Below, one piece after another: positions 11,030 to 24,141 of a DNA stretch of 64,000 nt. The translations under genes were made by a program, and so were the position numbers. The stretch is from positions 1 to 64,000 of the forward strand of contig JANTQF010000016.1 in assembly GCA_032988165.1 (NCBI GenBank), given 5' to 3'. Below the pieces are notes generated by a model. That model was not told the origin of the DNA. It worked only from the letters and a program-made list of their open reading frames with translations, and ran no database searches. The first letter of the stretch is position 1; each line of letters opens with the position of its first letter. This stretch comes from Emmonsiellopsis sp. PD_33. Taxonomy: Eukaryota > Ascomycota > Eurotiomycetes > Onygenales > Ajellomycetaceae.

Positions 11030-12383
11030 CCCATCCACCAACCCCGTCAAACCCATTCATTTATTGGCCCTTTCTTCTCAACATTCCCGCGCTCTTCGTC
11101 CAGCGAAGCTTGACCGGAAATTTCCCCCTTTTCATCATTCTCTAGTCACAAAACATTTAATATCAGATCAACAAAAAGACTAACATCCCGTGCCTTGTCA
11201 CCCGATAGGCTCTGTCCGCTCCTAAACGGCACGATGAAGGCTGAGGACAACACGAGTGGTTCCGCATTTGCCATGGGTGCGCCGCCCGCGCTCTAAACGG
11301 ACCTTTGAAATCCCTCGCCAGACGAAATCCTTATCTCCCGCCTTTTTATCACCTATGATGCTTAAACCATTCCGAGGTCCACTTCCTTCCAAGACTGCCA
11401 CGAAAAATACTCCCTTTCGCTAACCTTGATGATGACTTGATCAATGATTCCCCAACATTCTCCCATGAGCTTCCCGCACCACTGCCACCACTCCCACCAC
11501 GAACTAACAGACACCCTGCCTTCCAAACCATATCAACCTACAACCATCACCCCCCCCACTTTCTTCCCTCACTGCCCTATGTTCCAGTTCCTCACCGACA
11601 GCATTCCCCCCTGTCCTCATCACCACCACCTTCTTTCCCTTTTTTATCATCTCTTCCTTTCGATAAGATCCAAGTCTAGAACACGCGACGGATACAACAC
11701 AGTTTTTTCTATCTATTTATTATTATCAGCATTGAAACTTTTATCTTGCCTGCGATTCGGACAAGGGATGGATGGATGGATGGAACGGCTGGATGGAGAA
11801 GGAAGGCAATATGTACATACAGACATACACACAACGCGTATCAATTACAATCGACTAATAATAATAATCGTGCCTAAATTTTCCAACTCGGAAGCTCGCG
11901 GGTTATTCCATACGCAACGGACCCCTTTCTGGGTATTTTGGATGGTTCTGATGTATGGCTATTGTATTGGGTAGATATTAAAGGAGACGGGTTGAAGATA
12001 TCTTTAGTACGTGTATTTGCGTGTATGTGCGTGGTTTAAATAGGTAGGTGGTCGTCGCGAGAATGCAACTATTCATTTTTGCTTTATTCACTTCCTCTTT
12101 GTTGCCCGTGAAGGATGAAACCGCCGTACATTTCATGGAATCTAGAGAGAATAGTTTAATTTATTATAAGGATAATCAATGGGTCTATTGCTATCTATAC
12201 GCTCCATAAAACCAAGTAAGAAAGGTGAAGTCGTTCGACTAAACGAGTGGCTTAGCCAGAAACATGGCTCAAAACACAATGCCAGGGAGGGGCAGAAGTC
12301 CTCGAATCAAAATGAAGTATTCAAGAAAACCAAAACGAGGCAATTCCACGACGTAACAGTCAATCAAAAGGAGGAAACGAATT
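11030..12383. other. Gene-free spacer, TAF1 / NDR kinase 3' ends
   Basis: The genes on both sides converge here. The stretch is C/T-rich near 11437-11680 and then AT-rich. A GGAT microsatellite of about four units lies at 11766-11784. Open frames of up to 178 codons (for example 11444-11974 and 12179-12715) show no recognisable domain and are low-complexity, so I do not call them genes. Confidence 0.5.
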
Positions 12384-15300
12384 CTAAGCCTGCCCATCTG
12401 CGCGAACCCAAGTTCTCCCCCGTTCATTTTCAAATCCAAGCAAAACATCTTTCGGTCGTCGATAGGTGTATCCCAGAAAAGCGCCCCTTTTGCGCAAATT
12501 CAGTGCCTCTTTGCCAACCACATCGTCGCGCAAGATCTTATCACGCGGTCGCTTCTTGTCTTTCTTTCTTCTGTGAGATTTGGCCGGCGTGTTCGTATCA
12601 AACTCGACTTTCGCGTTGGGGTTTACGCCCTGGGGGCCATCCGTTTGAGCTCCAATTTCCATCACCTGAGGCGATTGACCCCTATCAACACATTCGGTTT
12701 CGGCTCGGGTGCTAGCTTCACTTGATCCGTCTTCCACGTCGCTTATCGAGGCTTCCTCATCGAAGTATTTCGTATCTTCCCAGCTTTTCACTTTCGGTAC
12801 AAACGGAGGTTTGCGGAGATGGAGCTCTTCCCATCTAATACCTCGGAAGAAAGGATGGTCCTTGATATCCCCAGCATCATCAGGGTAAACATAATAGCCT
12901 TGATAGTTTTTGCTTTGCTTATCCGCTGGACGATTTAAGAGTTCCCCGGGCAGTCGCTTGGAATGCACGTAGTCATTAAGCATGTATTTCCTTGAGCAGA
13001 GGCGATATTCTCTCTCCTGAAGGATTTGCCCAATCAGATCAATTCCTTCTGCTGAAACCATCCTATCGGAGGACCTTTCCATAGGAAAATGCAGGGTTTG
13101 GGTGTGTTTCTGTGACATATTAGAACTACTTCTCCAAGGACGTATCATTTAGAAGAACCAACCAAGATTTTGACTTTAGTATCGTGGCGCGTTTCAGCAG
13201 CGAAAGGTGTAAATCCATAGAGACACTAGATCTGTTAGCGAAATGTATCATCAAGTGCTGATAATCGGACATCAATTACCTCGAACAGTATGACACCAAT
13301 ACTCCACCAGTCACACCTGCCATCGTATAGATCGCCACGTATGACTTCTGGAGCCATATATTGACTCGTACCAACCACGCTCCTCGCAAGTTTCCTCTTT
13401 TCCTTCCTATTTCTCCATCGCAATATATCCTCGTTTGGGCCGGGGCCACGGACTTCAGGGGTATGATCCTCGCTTGCCTTTGAATGACCGGAAGATCCAT
13501 CACCACGCTCACGCTCGGCCTTGGCCTCCTCTTCTCGGTCCTGAGTGTCGCCTTTAACATGAATTCCCAATTTTTTAAGTAGAGAATGTCTATGGTTATT
13601 AAAATAGGACTGATCGTGGCACCAATGTCCATCGAACGCGAGACCAAAATCGGAAATTTTCAGGTGGCCAGAGGCTGAAATAAGAAAGTTATCCGGTTTG
13701 ACATCCCTGTGTATCCATCGGAGTTTGTGAGCCTCCTCGACACAAAGAACCATTTCTGCGATATACCATCTTGTGACATCTTCAGAAAGTATATTTTTCC
13801 GAATAAGCAGTCCCAGGAAATCCCCCCCTACCATATAGTCCATAACCAAGTAGAGATTGTTGACGTCCTGGAAGCTTGCGATGAGCGGCACGATCCACCG
13901 AGACTTCTCAGATGCAACAAGAAAATCTCTCTCGGCGCGTAGATGTCCCTCTTGACAATTTCGCAACATTTCACCCTTGCGTATGACTTTCATTGCGTAG
14001 ACTTCCTTCTTCATCTTGCTAATATCCCTCCGCCGGGAAGCCCTCGTGCCGTCAACTGCAGATCTCAAAACGTCGATCGTGTTGGCTTTAATGTAACTAA
14101 GGTCATTTTTCGGGGTTGATTTGCTGGTATCCGCGGACACGGTTCTATCCCGGTCTGGATTTGTTTCTTTAACAAGGCGTACGACGCCGAAACTGCCCTT
14201 CCCAAGAACTTTGATAACTTCGTACCCAGCGATCGATACGCTTTCGCCGTTTCTTATAAAATTTGAGCGTGTTTTCAGCACACGGTCCTGCCGTAGATAC
14301 TCGGATTCCTGCCGGGTCCATGCTTCTCTAGCCCGTACTCTCTCTTCCATACTGAGTGGTAGGGAGTATAGCCTCTCTTCGAATTCCCTATGACGTTGTG
14401 TACGTGGACTCTCATCTGAAAGAATAGAATTGAAATGTGTTTCAAAAAATATTTTAGCTGTAGCAGTAGCTTCTACTGTGTGTATGGACGGAACAATAAC
14501 AGGGGACGTTTCCTCCTTGTGACTCAACTCGTTTCCAGGGGCAGACGGCACCAAAACACTCAAATCTCGAGTTGGAGCTTTCGCATTTGATGCCACAGAT
14601 TTGGCCGATTGCAATGACGAAAGTACACCATCAGATGTTGGATTCGTCGATTGGCTTAGAGGAGAGGAGCCACTTCCGCTCTGGGTAGCGGTAGAAGGAT
14701 CTGAATCATCTCGTACTTGGTCATCTGGCTTATTCGATGAGGCCGCTTTGGCAGCTTGCTGTACCCCCGAGATACTGGGGATACCAGGCCTGGATCGCAG
14801 ATTGGCACGATGAACAACGGTCGGCTGGCCAAAGGTAATAGAGAACTTGTGAGAAAGACGGTGGGTGAGACCGGGTGTAGACCGGCTCCGTCGAACACCA
14901 TACACTGGGTTTTCATCGCCAAACCCTGGCCCTTCTAACGGCCTTGGAATATCTAAATGCTTTTGTGGGAAGCTCTGCGCCCCTTCACCTTCGATACAAA
15001 GCGATAGTGCGGCCAACTCAGAGCAGATCCTACTTTGTAGTTCATGGCTAGGAGTTAGAGTTGGTGTCCCCTGGCCAATATCAGGATATGATGTCCGCAG
15101 TGGGTTGGCATCGTCGGCGGTAGTAGTCGGAGCAAAGGGGATATGTTCCAGTCTTTGAGCATCTAGGTTAACGTCGCAATATTCCCGTCTCGTGGGGGGT
15201 CGAAATTCTCTACGATCTAACAGACTGTAAGCATCAGGTATGAGACGGGGGTTAGCCAACTTACCTCCACTGGCTCGTAGCTTCAACATGGATAACAAGC

Positions 15301-15502
15301 TAGAACTCTTCCGTTTAAAGAACTCCTTAACCCTCTCCTTGCCGATAAGGGTCGCAGGAATGCCGTCCGAAGTTGACGTAAGAGAACTACTGCAGTTCTG
15401 CCCTTCGTGAAAGCCAGCGTCCGGTATGACAGCCTTGTTAGGATTCAGGCGTCCAAAGACACTTCTGGACGTCCTTATCTTCCTCTTTTGACTGAGCGTC
15501 AT
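12384..15502 (-). CDS. AGC/NDR-family serine/threonine protein kinase
   Basis: Three exons, 15502-13280, 13225-13163 and 13109-12384; 1,003 residues. The first ~400 residues are Ser/Thr-rich and probably disordered. A kinase domain follows with glycine loop GKGSFGVV (near 430), catalytic lysine in YAMKVIRK, HRDVKPDN (near 600), DFG, and APE after a long insert between DFG and APE. This insert and the N-terminal helix before the domain mark the NDR/LATS branch. Exon 2 restores CLYGFTPFAAETRHDTK. Exon 3 holds ILQEREYRLCSRKY and the AGC tail FFRGIRWEELHLRKPPFVP. NDR kinases act in morphogenesis or mitotic-exit signalling with Mob proteins. This one is divergent from the Cot-1/Cbk1 and Dbf2 sequences I know, so no symbol is given. 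Intron 2 has an unusual GTTGGT donor. The start is the first in-frame ATG; an upstream exon is possible. Confidence 0.85.
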
Positions 15503-16836
15503 AATCCGGGTGAAGCTCCTCGACCATTCATGCGGGAAGGATAGTCGATGAGGCCAGGCTGGCAGGCCAGCCAAAAACCCCTCTGGTTATAATGAAGCAA
15601 TGAATGACAAATAGATATATTAACAACCCACGGGTTGGGATAAAAGCAGTTATAAAAATGTCGTCGATGCGAATAAACAACGGTCAACGTTGTTTAGCCA
15701 TGATGAAGGTCATCAACCACAGGATGAAAAGCCATGGAGGCGGCGTCCTCGCCATAGGAAGGGACACTGCTCGACGGCCGGCAAGTGCAACTGGTATATG
15801 CTTCCGTTCCCTTCAATCCTCGAGGCAAACTTCCTGTCGAGAACTTAGGAGCCGCGCATAGCAGCCGGCACAGCATCGCGCTCTCCCGCTGTGATGGAAG
15901 GGAAATGCCAAAAGACGCAGTTCCATCGACATCATTTCGACGCAGACCTAGGTCGGGTGTTGAATCAAGATAATGACGATGCCAATAATTAGAGAAGAGT
16001 GGTTTTCTTTTGCGGTGAAATTAACGTCGAACGACGCATCCGGGGTAGCGACTTTTGGTGGGCTTGGACACAGTGAGACCACACGCTGGCATGCTGATTA
16101 TGTTTTATTTTCGTTTATTCGTTGGAGTAAGTATAAACTGCGTTTTTGTTGATCGGACTAGCCAGCTCTTGCGCCCGTCATTGTTGACAGACGTTGGTTG
16201 TAGGTTGGAAGGCTCAGGTGGGTTTGGCGTTTTATATATCCGCTAAGGCGACTCACCGCTAATGTTCACACCACGGCTTCGAGCTCCCGAAAAAGTTCCA
16301 GATAATTGTTATTTCCATATCCAGTCATAGGATGAATTGATATCTACTCAATTTTATAATTGTTCGAGACACAATGTATTTTTACTATGTAAACTTGAAT
16401 TGTACTTCCATGGAGGGCCATAAAAAGGAGCAAGCAACCAGCATGGTATTCTGAACATATGCAACAAGAAAAGAAACCTATTAAAATTCAAAAAAGCAAA
16501 ACGATAACCCAGTTCCTTTGCCAACAACTCCGTTACGATATCCTCATTCCTGATAAATGCCCGGCGTGTGCAATGTACAAGTCAGATAACCTTTGCCCTA
16601 GGAATAGGGGGGAACAAAGGGAAACGGACCACGAAAACAGTGAACAACTAATGGCAAGGAATTGAAGGTGGAAAAAAAAAAAAAAAAACCCAAAAGAAAG
16701 TAAAGGAGAAAAGGTGAAAACAATATGTGGAGATATGCACCTCAGACAACCAGATAGGGCGATGAACAATTACTTTTTTGCGGTGTCTTAAACCTGGTGG
16801 AAGAAAAAGGGAATCTAGACAGTTAACGCCACCCGT
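15503..16836. other. Spacer upstream of the NDR kinase, downstream of FPR4
   Basis: About 1.3 kb with no convincing gene. The part next to the kinase (15.5-16.2 kb) is probably its promoter and leader, and short frames there could be upstream ORFs. A 17-base A run ends near 16688, in the expected 3' region of FPR4. Confidence 0.45.
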
Positions 16837-18515
16837 CTATTTGATGTCGATAAGCTTAACGTCGAAGATGAGTTTCGAGTTGGCGGGGATTCCTGGAAGC
16901 TTCTTCTTGCCGTATGCGAGGTGAGGTGGGATGAATACTCTTCGCTCACCACCGACGGCCATGCCAGGGATACCAATGTCCCAGCCCTTGATCACCTCTC
17001 CGGTTCCGACCTTGAACGAGAATGGTTGACCGCTCTTGTTTGCTGCATGGCTGTTAGTTACGGCAAAAGCACATGGGATGGGAATGATGGATGGGTTGCT
17101 TACAGTCGAAGACTTTGCCATTTTCGAGCTTTCCGATGTATCGCATGGACACACGGTCGCCCTTCTTTGCAGCGCGGCCGCTTCCCAGTTTCTTGTCATC
17201 GATTTTGACGCCGCCAACTTCCTTAACACCGAGACTTCCGGTGGCTGCGGGAGCCTTCTTCTCCTCCTTCTTGGGGGGAGAAGGGGTAGGGCCCTGTTCG
17301 AGATTCTTGGCGAATTGGACCTTCTTATCGGTTTTGGCAGTCTCTGCAGGCTTCGTCTGGACTTCCGCGGGTTCACCATTGTTCTTCTTCAGCTTCTTCT
17401 GCTGTTTCTTGCTAAGCTTAGGCTCTCCGTTGGTAGCAGGTTGCTGTTTGATGGCCTTGGCCATGATGTCGTCGAGGTTAGGAGCTTCCTCATCCGAATC
17501 CTCTGCGGGGCGCTTTTTGCCCTTGGCATCCTTCTTGGAAGGCTTCTTAGCTACCTCCTCATCGGTGTCGAGTTCAGTGATTCTGGGATCATCAATGTCG
17601 TCCAGCTCATCGCTCTCGTCATCCTCGTCCATGAGCTCCAATTCATCCTCATCTGGGCTCAGGTCGTAGTCATCCTCGTCGTCTTCGCTGTCGCTCTCCT
17701 CGTCGTCATGGTCGTACGAGGGAACGAGGTAGTTACCGGTGAGATAAACAGTGTGGGTACCGGTAACCTTGAAGAAGATGCGCTCATGCTCGCCAACGAC
17801 GAAGTCGAGAGTTTGTTGGTAGTTCTGCGTTCAGATACAACAATTATTAGTTCACATTGGCCAGCACAATAAGGAAAAAGTGGCATTGGTTAGACAAACC
17901 TTCTCGGGATCGAGCGTGCACACAACGGACTCCTCCAGCTCGAGACCTTCGGAGAAATCGCTCTCGTCATCATCATCATCAGTAGCCTTGGCCTTGCCCT
18001 TGATCAATTTCGAAATGGCAGCCTTGAGATCGATATCATCGTTGTCATCATCCTCATCCTCATCGTCCTCCTCCATGGCATCCTCCATCTCCTTGAGGGC
18101 AGCAGCCTGTCTAGCCTTCTTCACCTTGGCGGGATCGCTTGGGCCTCCATTGGTCTCGTCTTCGGAGTCCTCTTCGGAGTCCTCATCCTCATCGAAATCG
18201 TAATCCTCGTCATCAGAGTCATCGTCGAGATCCATTCCTGCAGGGGCGCGGACGATCTTTAACGTGGCCCGCGGGGGTTTGTTTGCATCGGCCTCTCCGT
18301 CAAACTCTGGGAGCGCATCGGGATCGATGGCGGCCATGGTCACGCGGAACTGTAAAATGCGACCGATAAGTAAACAGCAACAAACAGTTAAACGAATCGC
18401 AATCGATGAATAGATAGATACACACCATAGCTTCGGCATTAGCAGCCGCGGGGATCATAATCCCGCCAGGCGGCACCTGGACGGCATAGAGGGCAACAGG
18501 CTGGGTTCCAGACAT
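16837..18515 (-). CDS. FPR4: FKBP-type peptidyl-prolyl isomerase, nucleolar (Fpr4-like)
   Basis: Four exons, 18515-18426, 18349-17900, 17824-17104 and 17042-16837, phase-matched; 488 residues. The family are nuclear or nucleolar prolyl isomerases and histone chaperones. The N-terminal nucleoplasmin-like domain begins MSGTQPVALYAVQVPPG and continues RVTMAAIDPDALPEF after intron 1. Long Asp/Glu tracts (roughly residues 60-125 and 200-265) and Lys-rich stretches (KKQQKKLKKN) follow, giving the alternating acidic/basic linker of Fpr3/4. The C-terminal FKBP domain (about 380-488) reads RVSMRYIGKLENGKVFDSN across intron 3, then GWDIGIPGMAVGGERR and IPPHLAYG. Intron 3 interrupts the DSN codons and splicing restores them. 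It is head to head with REV1. Fungi often carry one Fpr3/4 gene, so the number in the symbol is by convention. Confidence 0.93.
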
Positions 18516-19035
18516 GTTGAAACGGGAGGAATTGACGTGGGGGAAAGTGGGAATGCGAGAAAGAAGAAAGAATGTCTATGAGCACGCTCTACAAGAGAAA
18601 CAGCACAAACCCAGCGAACGAACTTTGACTCCTGTTCTGTTGTGAGAGCAGAGAAAAAAAAAATTCTCCAGGACAACAGAGAAAGTTAAAGTTTCTGCCG
18701 GGCGGAATCTGACCAGTGGCGAGCTGCGGATTTTTGCTGTGGGGCCAGCGCTGCGCTTTGCCGACTCGGGACTAGCCCGTCGGTGACCCACCAACACACG
18801 GCGCTTAGCAGAGTTCTTGGCGCTTGCCGCGCCAACACCACGTGATGTAATTACCCAAATATCACGTGCCCACGCCACTAGTTCGTGTTGACTCGCGACT
18901 GCGCGTCATCGTCAACCTGCAAACCCTCCCGCACCAGCATACAAGTGCATAGCTCCAGCACTTTACGCCTCCTCTGAGGCATCTAGCCCGTACTATTGGC
19001 GCTGGATATGCGTTTGTCCCCTCATTTGCCCCATT
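18516..19035. promoter_or_regulatory. Divergent promoter FPR4 / REV1
   Basis: A 520 bp spacer between head-to-head starts. It contains the inverted E-box pair annotated separately at 18839-18868. The side next to FPR4 has an A-rich run (18655-18663). Confidence 0.5.
18839..18868. promoter_or_regulatory. Inverted pair of CACGTG sites between FPR4 and REV1
   Basis: CACGTGAT at 18839-18846 faces ATCACGTG at 18861-18868, with 14 bp between the 8-bp arms. Each is a full Cbf1-type bHLH site (CACGTGAY/RTCACGTG), and the pair is an exact inverted repeat. It lies about 170 bp upstream of REV1 and about 325 bp upstream of FPR4. A regulatory role is inferred from motif and position. Confidence 0.6.
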
Positions 19036-22000
19036 ATGGGCTCAAGACTCGAATCCGGCTCTAACGCCGTCCGAAAGCGAATCGAGAACCGTGAGTCAAC
19101 CGCGGCTCCTTATCTCACTTCCTGTTATCCTAGCTGACCCATATTTTCGTAGATGTGTTCGACGATGAGGAGGGGGAGGAATACGAGGGTTCCAGCTTTG
19201 GTGGCTTCGGTGATTACTTTCGCCGCAAGAAACTGAAGCTGCAGAACCTAGATGCAGATATCCGGGCGTCGTCGCCCAATAACCCTCCGATATTCCGCGG
19301 TGTGGTAGCGCATGTCAATGGGTACACACAGCCTTCTCTAAACGATCTACATCGTCTGATCGTGAGTCATGGAGGGGGATTTCTCCAGTATTTAGATGGG
19401 AAAACAGCCGCAACGCATATAATCGCCAGCGCTCTGACGCCAAAGAAACGAGAAGAATTTCGCAAATATCGCATTGTGAAGCCGTCCTGGGTAGTTGAAA
19501 GCGTTAAGGCTGGGCGCCTTCTGCCTTGGGATAATTTCAGGGTGGTGGATGAAGGACGATCTCAAAAGGTATTGGCGTTTGGGGACGACGGCCAGGTGCA
19601 AAGTCAAGTCAACACCCAAAATCTAGGTTATCGCAGCCAGAGCGCGTCAAGCTGGTATACGTCACAAATAACATCCAGACCATCAGGGGACGGCGGCCAC
19701 GTTGATACGTCCAACTCACTTCCTCCACTGGAGAATGAAAATCTCGACACAACGTTGTCAGAGCCGGTTAACGAAAGCCAAAGGATCGAAGAGTTGGGTG
19801 CAGGGAGTAAACCGTCTGCTTACATTCCTCATATCGCAGATCAAGAAATAAATTTGCCTGAGTCCCGTATAGAAGAGGAGGACCTTTCAACTGAATTTGA
19901 ACCCCAAGCGCCCCAACCGGCTGCTCAATCGTCAAAACTCAAGGAGACCCCTCCGAAGTCCTCCTTAACACCTGAAGAGTACAATGCAAGGCTGCTTGCA
20001 GACCCCCATATGCGGAACTCAAGTGTCGTCAATCCCGAATTCATACAACAGTTTTACCGAGAATCCCGTCTCCACCACCTCTCCACTTGGAAAGCAGAGC
20101 TCAAAGCGCAACTCCAGGGTGCAACCCAAGAAATACTATTGACACGAAAACCTCGAAAACCAATGCCTGGTGCACGAAGATATATCTTACATGTTGATTT
20201 CGATAGCTTTTTCGCCGCTGTCTCCATCCAGAAGCACCCGGAACTTGCTGAACAGCCTGTTGCTGTGGCACATGGAACTGGTCCAGGATCGGAAATTGCA
20301 AGTTGCAATTATCCAGCTCGCTCGTTCGGCGTTAAAAACGGCATGTGGATGAAAGGCGCACTTCAAATGTGCCCTGATTTGAAAGTTCTTCCATATGACT
20401 TCCCTGCCTATGAGGATGCTAGTCGGAAATTTTATGATATCATTCTCGCAGTTGAGGGGATGGTTCAAAGCGTTAGCATTGACGAGGCCCTTGTGGATAT
20501 TACGAATATTTGCCTTGATGCTGGTGGCTCGGATGGTAGAGGCATTTCGGAAAGTTCAATATATAGGGAGCAAGCGAAGGCCGATGAGATTGCTCAGGGC
20601 ATACGCGATTCGGTTAAAGAACGAACAGGATGCAATATCTCTGTGGGAATCGGTGGCAATGTCTTACAGGCTCGGTTGGCACTGAGAAAGGCTAAGCCTG
20701 CCGGTCAATTCCAGCTTAAGCCCGATGAGGTCCTAGATTTTATTGGTGGTCTCACGGCAAAGGATCTTCCAGGTGTTGCTCATAGTTTAAGCGGGAAACT
20801 CGAAGAGCTTGGCGTTGTTTATGTGAAAGATATCCGTGAGCTCAGCAAAGAGAAATTGATATCAAACTTGGGCCCCAAGACTGGCGCAAAAATGTGGGAC
20901 TATGCTAGAGGTGTTGACAATACGGAGGTGGGGCTGCAAACCCCTCGAAAGTCGGTATCTGCTGAGATCAACTGGGGCATTCGATTCGTCACCCAAGCGC
21001 AGGCCGAGGAATTCGTTCAAAATCTATGTGATGAGCTCCACCGTAGACTCATTGAAAACCTGGTGAAAGGCAAACAATTGACCATGCGCATTATGAAACG
21101 ATCTGCGGATGCCCCATTGGAGCCTGTCAAACACCTTGGACACGGAAAATGTGACACTTTCAACAAAAGTGTTGCTCTAGGGGTAGCCACCAACGCTAGT
21201 GATGTCATTGGGAAAGAAGCTATCTCGATTTTAAGAAGCTTTAAGTTTTCGCCAGGTGACTTGCGAGGCCTTGGAGTTCAAATGACGAAGTTGGAACCCC
21301 TTAAATCAAGCAACTCCCAGAATTTGGAAAGCAGTCAGAGGCAACTCAATTTCAAAGCGTCTAGCCCCCCACCACGCCAGGAAAAGCACATAGATCCGGA
21401 TGAGATTAGTACCCCTCGAAAAGGGGATGCGAAGAGCGAATACCTGCCCGAATCGGTCAAGGCGGCTCCATATTTAAATGACACTTCCCAGAAACCTCTG
21501 AACTTGACGGGGACCCAATTTATATTACCAACGCAAGTAGATCCGAAGATTGTCGCAGAACTACCTAACGATATTCGATCGAAATTTGTCACCAAGCAAA
21601 GATCCGGTGCATCGCCCCGGCCCCATTCACCTTCTATAGCCACCGCATTACCTCCACAATCACAGTTAGACCCTGAAATGCTGGCTGCACTTCCCGAAGA
21701 TGTACGGGCTGAAGTTTTGGGATACTATAAGGGAACCGCAAGTCCTCGTCCCGAATCACCACAATTAGACACCTTACGGCATTCAAATCCCCCAACCGCA
21801 GCATCACGGCCTGCCATGAGAACTATCACTCCAACCAAAACACGATCCGGGCGTGGCCGTGGTCGCGCTCCCCTTAACAAGAATGGGGGGAACAGCACCC
21901 TCATGCAATCGAACTTTATCCTAACACGGCCTCCCGGTGCTCCTGCCCCCCCAGAAAATATAGATGCGCCCCCATCGCCTCAAGTGGATGGGGACGCAGA

Positions 22001-22571
22001 TGAGATCTCCGCCGATTTTCTAGCTGCTTTACCGGAAGATATAAGGCGCGAAGTACTCGAGGAACACAAGCGTTCCCGGCTTCAAAAGAAGGCGGGGCTC
22101 GGTTTACCTTCTACCCGGAGATCCCTCTTCCCTCAGCCAGCGCCACGAGCACCAGAACAAAAGACTCTCAGTCTTCCACCGCGACCCGAGAAACCGACAT
22201 TTACATCTAAGAAACTGTCGGCCCTTCCAGAGCTGCGAGATGCACTGAGCAAGTGGTATGAGTCTTTCCAGGAAGAAAGCCCATACGATGAAGATGTGTC
22301 TGCACTCTCAAAATACCTGAAACGGGTGGTAATTGAAGAAAAGGATATTGCGAAGGCGGTTGCAGTGGCTGAATGGTTAGCATGGCTAATCGGGACCGAT
22401 GAAAATACCATTCTCGATCGGAGCGAGGAACCTGCACGAGAGGCAGGTACATTCAGCCCAACTTCCAATATTGAGGCAAGAAATGCTTGGAAAGAGGCAC
22501 TTCAGAGCATTCGTAATAATGTTAACGATGCTGCGAGGGAGAGAGGCATGCCACCTATTGAGTTCACTTGA
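19036..22571 (+). CDS. REV1: DNA repair polymerase REV1 (deoxycytidyl transferase)
   Basis: Two exons, 19036-19090 and 19153-22571; 1,157 residues. REV1 is a Y-family polymerase that inserts dCMP opposite abasic sites and scaffolds translesion synthesis with Pol zeta and ubiquitinated PCNA. Exon 1 gives MGSRLESGSNAVRKRIEN and joins VFDDEEGEEYE, the usual fungal Rev1 start. A BRCT domain spans about residues 66-145. The catalytic core begins at LHVDFDSFFAAVSI (about 365) and carries SIDEALVDI. Three ubiquitin-binding-like motifs with Leu-Pro cores lie near 815 (AELPNDIR), 857 (AALPEDVR) and 972 (AALPEDIR); the first is the most diverged. A C-terminal helical domain (about 1035-1110) resembles the Rev1 polymerase-interaction domain. 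All expected parts are present. Confidence 0.95.
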
Positions 22572-24141
22572 ACGAATAAATGTTTATTTTCGTGGAAAGC
22601 TTGGTTGGATATGTTATCATGCAGATATCTTTTTTTACCCCCTTTCTTTTTGATATAATCATTTATACCCTGCTCATCGTGTTCTGGATCAGTACACTGA
22701 AGCTGAACGTTGTTAGAGTCCATGACGCGCTGAAACGACCAGATGTATCTACTGGAAGAAAACATACGGTCATTGTGGTGTCCGCTTTTCTTATGATTGC
22801 TCCTAGCCTGCCCTAGCTGTTGGGTGACGCGGCGTTGAGTTGGAATATTGATATTAGACTCTCTTTTTGGCGGGTATGAATAACAATGAATAAATGTCTG
22901 GTTTACTGTTCAAAACCAACTTTTCACTCAATATACCCGCTATAATCAAGTAAAGGGGATAATGAAGCCATGGGTAGAAGCTAGCGAGAAATTTGTCTGT
23001 CTACGGTCGGTATATAAAAGACGATGACCACTCATCCCGTCCATCTGCTACCCACTTGTCTAGAAAGGGCTGTTAAATAGAATAGAAAGCTCTGGGGGCG
23101 TCATTCAGGATGACGCCCATAGCTGAAGACATTAGATGCATACGCGAAATCCGCAAGCCTCCAGGTCAGGGGGTTGCAAACATGTTGCTATCTGATGCTG
23201 AAAGGAATTTTCCCAAAAGCTCTGTCTTCTCCGTTCTCCCATCCTAATGTGACAGCGGCCTATATTTCCACCGAGAATCGGACTCATTATTTATCCGCAA
23301 ATATATTAAATTGCGGGTGGTTCTGCCTAAAATACGAACACAGTTGATCTTTGAGACTATGACACCCTTCTATGTAGTAGTTATCCCCTATTCCGAGCCC
23401 TCTCAGCCGACTTACTTTGACCCCGCAAATACTATCAAATTCTCTCATATGCACTCAGTGCTCGGAGGCTCGCGGGTGTTGAAAACGTCATCCAGCGGAT
23501 TTCATCTTTCTTGACGATGTAACCCGCTTAACAAGTGCTTGTTAGGTGGGGACACAGGCTGTCAAAGGGCGTTTCTTCGATAATTCCACTAATAAACAAG
23601 AGTAAGTTATCCTCCAATGCCCAGGCCAAGCAAGCCTGCACTTCGCAACAACTCCCCCGCCAACAGCTATCCGCGGTATATTCAGAATAGCCCGAGTTCC
23701 GCATGCGTCTGGAAGACCACTCGGACTACTTCCAAAGGGACTGTTTTCATCACTTTTCTCTTTATAATTTGCATGCATATCCCCGTACCTGTCTGTACAT
23801 CCAACACAATCTCGTGGCTTCCTTGCTCTTCAGAGTTGTAGTAACAAAGCGAAGCTTTCAATTCCAAGCAGCCCCGCCCAACGTCTTATTCCAAGCATTG
23901 CGTCTATAACGGCGAATACCCGTGTCGATATCTAGAATCTTTCGCGCAGTAAGTTTCATGACTGTTCCTTGTGCGCGAGTTTGTACTCTTCTTGCCATTT
24001 AGGAGCTATGTTCAATGATTACCCTCAAGTATATAATGTGCTCTTCCAGTCCTCTCATTTCTTCATATTCCTGCCTGTCAACTCTGTAAAGGGTCGTCAT
24101 AATTATACAATTCCCGTTGAAATCACCTTCTTCCGTTCACC
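22572..24141. other. Gene-free spacer between REV1 and the DJ-1-like gene
   Basis: About 1.6 kb, AT-rich, with only short frames in both directions (all under 90 codons) and no domain I recognise. It should include the REV1 3' end and the promoter of the 24.1 kb gene. Confidence 0.5.

Noticed and set aside
17036..17872. 278-codon plus-strand frame opposite FPR4
   Set aside because: Leu/Val-rich shadow of the acidic and lysine-rich tracts of FPR4, crossing its intron 3.
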